A stretch of DNA of 64,000 nucleotides from Methanoregulaceae archaeon (GTDB lineage: Archaea > Halobacteriota > Methanomicrobia > Methanomicrobiales > Methanospirillaceae). Both the position numbers and the translations under genes were made by a program. The notes under the pieces are model-generated. The model did no database searches, was not told the DNA's origin, and worked only from the letters and a program-made list of their open reading frames with translations. The stretch covers positions 124,001 to 188,000 of the forward strand of contig JACTVG010000003.1 of assembly GCA_015660965.1 (NCBI GenBank). The letters are read 5' to 3'. Of this stretch, positions 37,630-46,328 are shown one piece after another (position 1 is the first letter of the stretch; every line of letters begins with the position of its first letter).

Positions 37630-38203
37630 AGAGTATTGAGAATATTTCGGGTCTCAGAACCCCCTTTGCCTTCTCAAGCCTTGACTCGATCGTATTGAAT
37701 ACGATAAATCTCCCATCTTTGGTACTCGCATCCAATCCCCCGGAACAGGTCAAATCAGTGATGATCTCGCAATTTGAGTTTAGTTCCGGCAACAGTGTTC
37801 TGCAAAGCTTCTCATCCCGTTTATCGATATGCAGCTGGATTTCTTCCCCTTCCAGTTCCAGAACCACCTCTTTTAGCATGTTTCTGAAAATATTCTCATA
37901 TCTTGCATTCCCCCTTGCCGATGAGAGGATCTTTTGAGCTTCAAAAAAGGATTTTTTGTACATTTCGTCCTTGACACGGATCAGCTGCATCTTGGTCTCT
38001 TCCCTGCTGTTTGCCAGAGATTTGAACCTCTCCATTTCCACCGTTTTTTTGGCTGCTTCCAGAAGCCTGCTTTTTATTGTTTCGCCTGTACTTTCTACCT
38101 CCTGCTTTATTTCCGCCGCTTCCTTGGTTGCCCTTTCCCTCAGTTCCCTGATCTTTTCCTGAGCACTCGCCTCCACTGCTTCAATCAGCTGCTCAACCGG
38201 CAT
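37607..38203 (-). CDS. atpE: A-type ATP synthase subunit E
   Basis: The 198-residue peripheral-stalk subunit has a long charged N-terminal helix beginning MPVEQLIEAVEASAQEKI and a globular C-terminal domain (GGLDASTKDGRFIVFNTIESRLE). The ribosome-binding site is weak (AAGGCGGT). A short frame with a stronger GGAGGT starts at 38244 and overlaps this start, which may matter for coupling. Confidence 0.93.
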   Translation of the reverse strand: MPVEQLIEAVEASAQEKIRELRERATKEAAEIKQEVESTGETIKSRLLEAAKKTVEMERFKSLANSREETKMQLIRVKDEMYKKSFFEAQKILSSARGNARYENIFRNMLKEVVLELEGEEIQLHIDKRDEKLCRTLLPELNSNCEIITDLTCSGGLDASTKDGRFIVFNTIESRLEKAKGVLRPEIFSILYGGQGGV

Positions 38204-38277
38204 CGTAGCACCGCCTTCAGGAATGGTTTTTCCGGTATACTCATGTTCAAACCTCCATGATCATTGAAAAATTCCTG

Positions 38278-38296
38278 ATCAGACCAAACGTCTGAT
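38278..38296. promoter_or_regulatory. Intercistronic hairpin between atpK and atpE
   Basis: A perfect inverted repeat with 7-nt arms (ATCAGAC/GTCTGAT) and a 5-nt loop lies in the 145-bp gap between atpK and atpE. It could stabilise the upstream c-subunit message or limit read-through, to adjust stoichiometry. Confidence 0.35.
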
Positions 38297-38348
38297 ATGA
38301 ATTTCAGCATCGACCGGTAAATTCACCAATTGCAATCCCCACATACGG

Positions 38349-38567
38349 TCACTTCAGCATGATCATGAGCATCGCTGCGACCACAAATCCCAATATGACC
38401 ATCGTCTCGGGAATTGCCACCAGCACTACCATGAGACCGAACGTCTCAGGTCGTTCCGCAACTGTTCCCGCTCCCGCAGACCCGATTTTTGACTGTGCAA
38501 GGCCTGTTCCAATTGCACCGAGCCCGAATGCTATTCCAGCACCAATGGGTATTCCCCAATCCACCAT
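38349..38567 (-). CDS. atpK: A-type ATP synthase membrane rotor subunit K (c)
   Basis: A 72-residue hairpin of two membrane helices forms the ion-binding rotor ring. The ion-binding glutamate is E54 in AIPETMVIL; Q25 in LAQSKIG faces it in the first helix. Gln plus Glu-Thr is compatible with a Na+-type site, although coupling ion cannot be fixed from sequence. A TTTATAG box at 38645-38651 may give it an internal promoter. Confidence 0.95.
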   Translation of the reverse strand: MVDWGIPIGAGIAFGLGAIGTGLAQSKIGSAGAGTVAERPETFGLMVVLVAIPETMVILGFVVAAMLMIMLK

Positions 38568-38644
38568 TTTTTCAACACCCCTTTTTTTAACCGTGTTTTA
38601 CAATTTTTTTCATCAACCTGTTCGACTGCCATTCAGAACCTTAA

Positions 38645-38651
38645 CTATAAA
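38645..38651 (-). promoter_or_regulatory. Possible internal promoter before atpK
   Basis: GCATTTATAG on the minus strand in the 113-bp gap between atpI and atpK would start transcription near 38620, with a leader of about 55 nt. Extra c-subunit mRNA would suit ring stoichiometry. Confidence 0.3.
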
Positions 38652-38680
38652 TGCACGATTCTCTGCGTTCATTTCATCCT

Positions 38681-40603
38681 TTATCCTCCTTCTTTTCCTT
38701 TGCAGAAGGGTTTGTAGATTTTCCCTCCCCCCTCAAAGAATTTTGAGTTGAATTCCACCATATGCAACCTGAACGAGTGCAAAAAGGGGCTGAACATCGC
38801 AAGAATAATATTGAGTATATGCAGCAACGCAGCAATCAAAAACCCTACAAGCGCCACCTCCATCGAGCCCCCGAGCTGGTTTGCCACCAGCGCCAGAACG
38901 ACTGACGCCATGCCGATTGCCATGATACGGGCGTATGAGAGGATATTCCCAACAGTGCTCATGATCTCAAATGCCCCGAAAAATCCGCCGCCATAGATGA
39001 TCAATGGAAGGGCAACAATGATCATCACAATCCCGGGCTGAACTAGGATCGCCGGTATCAACTTCGCTGTACCGGCAATTACAAGGAGAAGCCCGGTGAT
39101 CACAATAATCATTCCCGCCTTTTCAATCGCATGTTTCTTGCTATTCTTGGCAAGGGCATTGATAATTCCCAGAAAAAGACCGAGAAATACGTGAAATACT
39201 CCAATTGCTATGGCAAGCATGAGCAGGGGCACCAATGCATCGATCCTGTTCCAAGTGACGCCCATGAAGGTGATTGGATGGATCCAACCCATCTTTTCAC
39301 CGAAATTCCCAAAGAATTCGCCAAAGAACCAACCGAAAAAGATGCTCGGGATAGAGGAGATGACAAGGATGTTCATCAGGTTCTGGAGCCAGAGCTCTGT
39401 TTTATACTTTTTTTTCATGATGAGGGCAAAAACTAGGATGATGGCTCCATATGCTATATCACCAACCATGAGACCGAAAAAGATTGGGAAGAAGAGTGCA
39501 ATCAAGGGGCTTGGATCGATCTCCCGGTACTTTGGTGGACTGACCATCTGCATGAGAAATTCAAAGGGTTTTATGATGGCAGGGTTGTCGTAGAACGTAG
39601 GGGGTTCATCCTTCTTGTCCGGACTCTCCAGAAGCTCATTGACAATGATCCTGTTTCCAAACGTATCTTTTAGGGCTTCTTTTGTGCGTTGGAGGTATTT
39701 CTTGGGAACCCAGCCAAGGATCACGAAGGTATATTCTGTCTGACCGAATTTGGCGTACACACTTTCTTCTTCTTTCCTGTCCTCAAGCACCTTTTTAAGC
39801 ACCGCGAGTTCCTGATACCGTTCTGTAGAGAGTTTTAAGAGTTGTTCATCGGTTGCTGCCATCTCTTCAAAATCTTTCTTTCGTCTCTCCTCTATTAGCT
39901 GTAAAACTTGACTGAACGGTTTTCCCTCGAACTCTTGGGGCATCCTAACCTCATTGATATTCTGGGCGAAGAGATAGGAATGGACATGCTCGGAGTATTT
40001 TCTATTGAATATGATAATTGAGATAAGGGTTTCTTCATCACCGGGCTCGGACTGCATCTCGAACTGATTCCGGGTAATTTCTATTAGTGCATTTCTGAGG
40101 TGTTCCAATGCATCCCTGAACTCTCTCTGGACGATAAGGAACGTAATTTCAAAACCTTCTAAAACCGGAATTTGACTCTCCAAAGGCCGAATTCTTTCAA
40201 CGATCTTTTCAGTCTTGGCCAGCCTGTTGAGGTCAAACTCCAAGTTGCTCTTATTTATGGCGAAATTTTTTGTAGTCGATTCGAGTTCCTCAATTACGCG
40301 GTTTGCCTCGGCAACCAGTTCCTGGTGACTTTTTTTCAAAAGAGTGTCACATATCTGTGCCTGTTTTAGCGGGTCATCCTTTATTTTAGGGAGGGCAAGA
40401 AAGATGCCCCCAATCTTCACCAAGATATTTGCAATATCCCCCAGTTTTTCGGTATCCATTCTTCTTAAAAGTGTATCGCCTGGAAGGATAGTCTTGGATA
40501 CGTCCTCGAGGTGAACAGTTCCTGAATGATACAGAACATCGACTACGTGCTGAAGATCCTTTTTTGGCCCTATAACCTGGACTTTTTTCATTTTCTGAAG
40601 CAT
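38681..40603 (-). CDS. atpI: A-type ATP synthase membrane subunit I (a)
   Basis: The 640-residue stator. The N-terminal 340 residues are soluble and coiled-coil rich (MKKVQVIGPKKDLQHVVDVLY), and the C-terminal 300 residues contain seven or eight membrane helices. ALVANQLGGSMEVALVGFLIAALLH carries the family motif, and the nearby ILSYARIMAIGMA supplies the half-channel arginine. It starts six bases after atpH. Confidence 0.95.
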   Translation of the reverse strand: MLQKMKKVQVIGPKKDLQHVVDVLYHSGTVHLEDVSKTILPGDTLLRRMDTEKLGDIANILVKIGGIFLALPKIKDDPLKQAQICDTLLKKSHQELVAEANRVIEELESTTKNFAINKSNLEFDLNRLAKTEKIVERIRPLESQIPVLEGFEITFLIVQREFRDALEHLRNALIEITRNQFEMQSEPGDEETLISIIIFNRKYSEHVHSYLFAQNINEVRMPQEFEGKPFSQVLQLIEERRKKDFEEMAATDEQLLKLSTERYQELAVLKKVLEDRKEEESVYAKFGQTEYTFVILGWVPKKYLQRTKEALKDTFGNRIIVNELLESPDKKDEPPTFYDNPAIIKPFEFLMQMVSPPKYREIDPSPLIALFFPIFFGLMVGDIAYGAIILVFALIMKKKYKTELWLQNLMNILVISSIPSIFFGWFFGEFFGNFGEKMGWIHPITFMGVTWNRIDALVPLLMLAIAIGVFHVFLGLFLGIINALAKNSKKHAIEKAGMIIVITGLLLVIAGTAKLIPAILVQPGIVMIIVALPLIIYGGGFFGAFEIMSTVGNILSYARIMAIGMASVVLALVANQLGGSMEVALVGFLIAALLHILNIILAMFSPFLHSFRLHMVEFNSKFFEGGGKIYKPFCKGKEGG

Positions 40604-40609
40604 AGTGTT

Positions 40610-40927
40610 CTATTCCATGGTTACCTTCTTTACGATCGTTTCTATTGCCGAAGGTAAATTGCGCTCACCCGCCTCCCGAACTGATGTCGCCTGTTGGATG
40701 CCCTGATCTCTGATTTGTTCGGTCTCCTGTCGTATTTTCTCCATCTCTTTGTCGTAATAGTCCGAAGCGACCTTTTTCCCGTCTCTGTCTGAATTCTCAA
40801 GTATTTCCGAGGCCGCTTTTCTTGCATTAAGGATAATTTGTTCGGATTCCTGTCTTGTTTCATCGATTTTGATGGAAATCTTCAGTTCTTTTTCCCGAAT
40901 CTGCTGCAACACTGATTTTTCTACCAA
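40610..40927 (-). CDS. atpH: A-type ATP synthase subunit H (peripheral stalk)
   Basis: A lysine- and glutamate-rich coiled coil of about 105 residues that pairs with subunit E in the peripheral stalk. There is no ATG near the N-terminus: TTG at 40927 has GGGG nine bases upstream, and TTG at 40936 is an alternative only seven bases after the upstream stop. It is the first recognised subunit gene in transcription order. Confidence 0.85.
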   Translation of the reverse strand: MVEKSVLQQIREKELKISIKIDETRQESEQIILNARKAASEILENSDRDGKKVASDYYDKEMEKIRQETEQIRDQGIQQATSVREAGERNLPSAIETIVKKVTME

Positions 40928-40942
40928 TACCGACAACCCCAG

Positions 40943-41116
40943 TTATAATCCCCGCATTTTTTTTAAGTGTGAGGTCACACCATGATTCTGACAGCTTTTT
41001 TTCACTTCGTTAACCTTTACTTTAACTTTTCCCTGTGCATCGATAATGCGCTCTCTACAACGACCTACCGCTCCTTTTTTCAATTGTTCAATGATATCCG
41101 TCATGTTATTCATCAT
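40943..41116 (-). CDS. Small ATPase-flanking protein, copy 1 (GRCRERI family)
   Basis: A 57-residue basic protein that begins with clustered ATGs (41116, 41113, 41104) and ends 15 bases before the TTG start of atpH, so it heads the ATPase operon. Its sequence contains AVGRCRERI, a Lys/Val-rich middle and C-terminal GVTSHLKKMRGL. The same motifs occur in the gene at 31982-32182 beyond the other end of the operon. No membrane segment or known domain is seen. It may be an assembly or regulatory factor, by position only. Confidence 0.65.
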   Translation of the reverse strand: MMNNMTDIIEQLKKGAVGRCRERIIDAQGKVKVKVNEVKKSCQNHGVTSHLKKMRGL

Positions 41117-41425
41117 AGTTGGATTTCAGGGATGCAAATGTAATCGATGTGCATTATCCTGTTCGAAACGATAAATGTATCTGAGTTAGAAATGGCTGAA
41201 ATGGCTCAATCTTGGATAAAAAGAATGTAATATAATATTTCTGTGCAATATAATGCATATAAACAATAAACCAGAACATTCTTTGATTGTTCCCCGCTGA
41301 ACAGTGATTTTTCTGTTCAGACCTGGAACACCAACGATTGAATAATACGCTCTTAATCACACTGGTGGGTGGATATCAGTTCATTATAAAATGAAGAACA
41401 GGTGGAAATAACAGGGGTTATAAAC
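41117..41425. promoter_or_regulatory. Divergent promoter region between the ATPase operon and transporter
   Basis: No gene is visible. The region holds several A/T-rich TATA-like elements (for example at about 41230-41240 and 41165-41172) and an inverted repeat CTGAACAG/CTGTTCAG at 41295-41302 and 41311-41318. Promoters of the two divergent units must lie here. Confidence 0.4.
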
Positions 41426-42816
41426 GTGAAAAATATTGAAATTGGAAAAATTTTCGGCTTTTTCGGTATAGTAACAATTGTACCTTTTCTTCTTTCAGTG
41501 ATTCTTGGCCCCTCAATACCAGACAATTGCTTTCGCTTGTGATATTTACTGCTTTCATCGCAGGCTCCCTGTTTTACTGGAATTTCAGGAATGCATTCGC
41601 CTTCATCGGAATTTCTCTTCTTTTAGTCTTCAATGTGCTTGATATCGGGCATTTGATTGCATTTGCCCATCTTGAACTGATCCTGTTTCTTGTGGGGATG
41701 ATGATCATCATAGGGTTTCTTGAAGAGCGGGGGCTCTTCAACTGGTTTATCCCCATTATTTTAAAACCGTTCGTCACACGGCCATTCCTCCTCATCGGGA
41801 TTCTGTTGCTCCTAGGTACCTTGATGGCAGCACTCGTTGACGAGGTAACGTCAATTTTGTTCATGAGTGTTCTCATGTTAAAGGTTCTTGATGGCTATGG
41901 AATTTCTGGAAGACACGCACTACCCTATATCATGTTCCTTGTATTTACCACCAATATCGGCAGCAGCGCACTTCCCGTGGGAAACCCTATTGGCGTGTTG
42001 ATTGCATTCGGGGCAGGCCTGACTGTCATGGACTTTCTCCGGTGGACGTTTCCCATTGCAATCGTCTGCAGTCTGGTAACGACAGTCATTGCCGTAATTT
42101 ACCTGAAAAGGACTTCTTCATTAAGTCCAGCTCAGAAAGGTGTCCCTGCAGGATCTCATCTAAAATTGGAGGAAATTCCCCTCACCCGCGACATTAGAGT
42201 GGCTGCCCTGATATTTGTCCTAGTCATTGCAGGTCTTATTCTGCAGAACCATTTGGAGGGCTATTTTGGCCTTGATAAAAACATTCTCCTTCTTGGAATC
42301 CCTCTCTCCATGGCAGGGGTTGTGCTTATTGTTAACAGGGAAAAGGCGCATACACTTGTGGAGAGGGTGGACTGGTACACCCTGCTGTTTTTTCTTTTCC
42401 TCTTTGCAGGCGTAGGTTCCCTGAACTATGTGGGTATCACTGACAAAATTGCTTCACTAGTATTGGGATCCGGCGGGGATCTGCTTACCACGATGTTACT
42501 GGTTGGGGGGATCACTTCTATCCTGACCCCATTCCTTGACAACGTTCTGGCGGTCGCAACAATTATGCCGGTCGTTAAGGCTCTTTCCGGGAGCGTTCCA
42601 TTAGCACCAGTCTGGTGGATCATGCTGATCGGGGGGACTTACTGCGGGAATGCCACCATCATTGGTTCGACTGCCAATATTATTGCTGCGGGCATGGTGG
42701 AGAAGAAGGGGATGGGGTCTTTTTCCATGCTTGACTGGATGAAGATTGGCGTGCCAATCTCTTTATTGACGTTCGGAATTGCATTTACATTGCTGTATAT
42801 ACAAGTGATTGTATAG
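41426..42816 (+). CDS. ArsB/NhaD-type ion transporter with apparent frameshift near its N-terminus
   Basis: Membrane helices fill the product. NIGSSALPVGNPIGVLIA and GGTYCGNATIIGSTANIIAAGM are the paired re-entrant motifs of the ArsB/NhaD superfamily, which includes Na+/H+ antiporters. A GTG at 41426 with AGGGGT upstream opens a frame whose product (VKNIEIGKIFGFFGIVTIV) is a plausible first helix, but it ends at 41542. The main frame is open from a TTG at 41527, so one base appears missing near 41520. Translation from the TTG would drop the first helix. Confidence 0.82.
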
Positions 42817-42901
42817 GTGTGCTCCGAATTCAGAATTTTTTAGTTTTTTCAAAAGAAAACTATTTATTCAGAATCAAAAAAGTATGCTGATAGTGAAACG
42901 T

Positions 42902-43231
42902 ATGCCGGATATTACAAATGATGAACGGGGAAGGAGGATCTTTCAGCTCCATAAGGAGAAAGCAGTCGAGACAGCATTAGACAAGATTCGTCACGGTCTA
43001 AAATCCGAGCTGGCTGGGTTCTCCCCGCAGGACATGCAGACTCTGACGTACATCCTTGGAGAAGCGTGGGTTTCGGTTGAGAGGCATACATGGGAACAAT
43101 GTTCTTTCACAAAGCTAGCCAGAAAAGATCTGGAGCTGATCATTAACATCGGAAACAGGTTAAAAAACAAAAAGATAAGGGAGGAAACAGCACTCGATGA
43201 GATCTGCAGTATTCTGAAATGCTCGATATGA
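42902..43231 (+). CDS. Tandem paralogue A, 109-residue protein of unknown function
   Basis: Starts MPDITNDERGRRIFQLHKEK and is largely helical, with no membrane segment or known motif. The neighbour at 43518-43847 begins MPDVSQTEVGRRLYHVHREK, has the same length (109 residues) and shares W, F-x-K and KD positions, so the two are paralogues. A TATA-like ACTATTTATTC lies about 40 nt upstream; in-frame ATG 42884 is an alternative start. Confidence 0.65.
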   Translation: MPDITNDERGRRIFQLHKEKAVETALDKIRHGLKSELAGFSPQDMQTLTYILGEAWVSVERHTWEQCSFTKLARKDLELIINIGNRLKNKKIREETALDEICSILKCSI

Positions 43232-43517
43232 GGGAATCTGAAAGGAACACGGGTTCCTCTTTCGATATTGGAGGTTTGTTTTTATTACCATTTTTCATCT
43301 TTTGTTTGTTTTAAGAATTCTGCAATAGAGAACGATCCCGTTTCCGTGAATTGGATGAAAAGGTGATTGTCCCCTCTTTTTAATTTGAAATCGACACGCA
43401 TTCGCTTGAGTCAATGCCGAAAAATTTAATCCTCTGAATGTATCACAAAGCTTTTTATCTGGGAACGAGATGAGAGAACTGACCACATGCGTGGAGGGAA
43501 AAAGAGGAGGGAACGAG

Positions 43518-43847
43518 ATGCCAGATGTTTCACAGACCGAGGTGGGAAGGCGATTGTACCATGTCCACCGGGAGAAACGGATAGAGCATGCGATCAAGAA
43601 GATTAAGCAAAATATTGGGCCCGAGTGGAAATCATTCACAGAAGAGGATATTCGTATTCTGGGGCACCTTTTACAATGTACTTGGAATGTAATAGATCAG
43701 AAAGTATGGGATAACATACCCTTCGCAAAAATGACCAAGGACGACGTCCAAAAGATTCTTTCTTATGGGATAGATGTTGGTCCCAGAAAAAACCCAGATC
43801 AAGCTGTTATTGAGGAAATTAAAAAAATACTATTGGCAAAATCTTAA
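43518..43847 (+). CDS. Tandem paralogue B, 109-residue protein of unknown function
   Basis: This paralogue of the previous gene has a strong GAGGAGGG site about seven bases before the ATG, which fixes the start; the upstream frame to 43470 is not supported. It ends ILLAKS and is followed by an AT-rich terminator region. It marks the right edge of the G+C-rich block. Function unknown. Confidence 0.68.
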   Translation: MPDVSQTEVGRRLYHVHREKRIEHAIKKIKQNIGPEWKSFTEEDIRILGHLLQCTWNVIDQKVWDNIPFAKMTKDDVQKILSYGIDVGPRKNPDQAVIEEIKKILLAKS

Positions 43848-43925
43848 TATACAGATAAAATTTTCTTTTTTGCTCAAATTTGTCAAGTGTTACATTTTAA
43901 AAAAATACAATTGCTCTTTGTCTTA

Positions 43926-45089
43926 TCACGATGTTGCGACAGCGACACACTGTTTGATCGTCCCGATCTGTGTATCCGCTCCGCACATATCAGGAACATA
44001 CGCAAGAGCTTTTCCGCTATTTACCATTATGGAACGGTATCGTTCCATGATTGGTGAAACCACCATACACGTATCTGCAAAGACACGTGCTCCACTCTTT
44101 TCAATGGATTCTACGATTTCTTTGTTTGCATCGATGACTCCTTTAGCAGCAAAGATGTAAAATGGGATTTTTACTTTTTTTCCTAAAAGTAATACTGCAA
44201 TATTTCTAAGCTCTTCAGGAGAACAATGTGGGCAGCCAACTGCAACAGCTTCCGCAGAAATTGGCTTGAAAAGTTGATTGATATCCCTTGATTCTACCGT
44301 TATTGAATCAAGATTTGATATTTCAAACAGGTTTTTTTTAGCTTCTGGAGTCACACCTTTGACATGATACAGTGCCACTGCACCGGTTGCTGCCATTGCA
44401 GCACCAAGTGCTTTCAATTGATCAAAATCTGGATTGATCCCCATGAAATACGGAATGCGGTTTCCAACTAATTTCCCAATATGGTACCCAAGGGCACCGT
44501 ATTGGGCAATATCTAACTCATTTTTAAATGCCTGGATATTGACCGCTATCTGCGGATAACGATTGCGAGTTAGATGCAGCCCATAGCATGGAGTCTTACC
44601 AATAATAGCCGCAGCAAGTGCACTGGGTCCTCCTTCACGGTTCGTCAGTGCTCCTATAACCGAGTTTGCATAGCTCACAGCAGAGGACTCTGACCAAGCA
44701 AGATGTTCACCAAACTTTGGAGATGTGATGTAATAGGGTGTACATGTACAATCTAATCGAATTCCAAGACGCTCATAAGCAGAAATAACCACATTCTGTT
44801 TGTCTGCAAATTCGGGGTCGACATCCATTTCCTCCCAACGGTCCCGGGGCATTCCAATCGGATTTAATACTGCAGGTACTACCGCCCGGGCATTCAAGTG
44901 TTCGAGCCATTCAAGCCCAAACTTTCCAATTGTCTTATAAGACGCTCCACTAACTTGAGCACTCTTTATTTGGACGAGCCGGTCAGCACCAAAAACTTTA
45001 CCGAGAGCGACTAGGATCTCCATCATCTTTTGTCGTGTTTCACCGTACTCTCCGGCAAGGATCCGTTCGTCCTCGGGTTCAAGTTCCAT
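43926..45089 (-). CDS. Aconitase X, large subunit (phosphomevalonate dehydratase type)
   Basis: The 387-residue product matches aconitase X (DUF521). In archaea this protein, with a small subunit, dehydrates 5-phosphomevalonate to trans-anhydromevalonate phosphate. Cysteines in CTCTPYY, GCPHCSPEE and DTCMVVSP are candidates for an iron-sulfur cluster. It follows a UbiD-type decarboxylase by three bases. No small-subunit gene is adjacent here, which is unusual for the pair. Confidence 0.9.
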   Translation of the reverse strand: MELEPEDERILAGEYGETRQKMMEILVALGKVFGADRLVQIKSAQVSGASYKTIGKFGLEWLEHLNARAVVPAVLNPIGMPRDRWEEMDVDPEFADKQNVVISAYERLGIRLDCTCTPYYITSPKFGEHLAWSESSAVSYANSVIGALTNREGGPSALAAAIIGKTPCYGLHLTRNRYPQIAVNIQAFKNELDIAQYGALGYHIGKLVGNRIPYFMGINPDFDQLKALGAAMAATGAVALYHVKGVTPEAKKNLFEISNLDSITVESRDINQLFKPISAEAVAVGCPHCSPEELRNIAVLLLGKKVKIPFYIFAAKGVIDANKEIVESIEKSGARVFADTCMVVSPIMERYRSIMVNSGKALAYVPDMCGADTQIGTIKQCVAVATS

Positions 45090-45092
45090 ATT

Positions 45093-46328
45093 TCACCAAG
45101 TAGCGCGTCGGAAGTCTTCCTCCCTTCCCATTACCATGGTGGCATCAACACCAACTTTGACATTGGTGCCGTCTTCCAGCTGACAGGGATCAAGCGAAGA
45201 CCCGCGGACACCGGTAATTACCATTATATCTTGGTTACCACTCACACGTGTCGCTATAGCATATTCAACCTCTTCGGGTTCTTCGGGATTGATGTCTTCA
45301 TCAACAATTACCACGTGTTTGAGCGACGTGTGGGCTGCAAATGCAGCCATGATTGCATTCTTTGCATCACCCTGTGTACTCTTTTTAATCTGAATTACCG
45401 CATGGAGGTACCCGCACCCTCCTTTTGTTAGAACAACATTTTTTACCTTTGTTACACCAGCAACTGCACGGAAGATCTTTGGTTCATAAGGAACACCCAT
45501 TAACATTTTGTGTTCATTTCCTCCAGGCAGGATCCCGTGATAAATAAACTCGGGCTTTAGATACATACCAGTAAATTTGATGATGGGTTCCTGGCGCACC
45601 GGATCGTATGTTCCCGTGATATCCACAAACGGTCCCTCATCAGCTCTTTCAGCTCCAATGAATCCCTCAAGAACAATCTCTGCTTCGGGAACGAGCACCC
45701 CATTTGAACACCGTTTTACGGTAATTTCCCCTCCGAGAAGTTCAGCAGCATAAGAAAGCTCTTTTCCTTCTGGAACTCGTGTGCAACATGCAAATGTAAC
45801 CGCAGGATGTGTTCCGATTGTAACTGCTATCGGCAGCTTTTTACCATCCGCAAGTGCTTTACCCAGCATCAAGTGTGTATGCCTCCCTTCTACAAGTCGA
45901 GCAGAAACGCGCCGCTTGTCCAAGACTAGCATACGGTGTATGGATGCGTTCTCAACACCACAATATTGTGAAAAAACTATTCCAGCAGTGATATACTTTC
46001 CAGCGTCTTTGGGATAGTGTTTAAGAACAGGGATCCGTGAAAGATCGGGGCGTTGCATCATTAGCTTACCACTTTCGACAACCGTTCCTTCGTATGTGAC
46101 ACCCGCAAGATTTTGTACGATCTCGTGATCCTCAATACCAAGCGCAATCGAAATTGCTCTGCGGGTTGCTGTCACGTTCATAACTGCTCTTGCACCTGAA
46201 ATATTATGGAAAAAGAGTAGCTTGTCAGTCTTGCACGCCATTTTCGCCATTTGCATATCGGTCGAACACGAATCATGCACATCTATGACCTGCCCTTCTT
46301 TTCGCATCCGTTCGATGAATTCACGCAT
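45093..46328 (-). CDS. UbiD-family decarboxylase (anhydromevalonate phosphate decarboxylase)
   Basis: UbiD-type enzymes use prenylated FMN to decarboxylate unsaturated acids. In the archaeal mevalonate route the partner of aconitase X makes isopentenyl phosphate. The start at 46328 (MREFIERMRKEGQVIDV) overlaps the ubiX stop by eight bases; the longer frame to 46466 has no family similarity. Conserved RVSARLVEGRHTHLMLGK and EGPFVDITGTYDP are visible. The context (ubiX, aconitase X) makes this assignment strong. Confidence 0.92.
   Translation of the reverse strand: MREFIERMRKEGQVIDVHDSCSTDMQMAKMACKTDKLLFFHNISGARAVMNVTATRRAISIALGIEDHEIVQNLAGVTYEGTVVESGKLMMQRPDLSRIPVLKHYPKDAGKYITAGIVFSQYCGVENASIHRMLVLDKRRVSARLVEGRHTHLMLGKALADGKKLPIAVTIGTHPAVTFACCTRVPEGKELSYAAELLGGEITVKRCSNGVLVPEAEIVLEGFIGAERADEGPFVDITGTYDPVRQEPIIKFTGMYLKPEFIYHGILPGGNEHKMLMGVPYEPKIFRAVAGVTKVKNVVLTKGGCGYLHAVIQIKKSTQGDAKNAIMAAFAAHTSLKHVVIVDEDINPEEPEEVEYAIATRVSGNQDIMVITGVRGSSLDPCQLEDGTNVKVGVDATMVMGREEDFRRATW

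Noticed and set aside
38613-38677. Short frames with a good ribosome-binding site between atpI and atpK
   Set aside because: They are 2 and 19 codons long, and the ribosome-binding site overlaps the atpI end; more likely part of the atpK leader.
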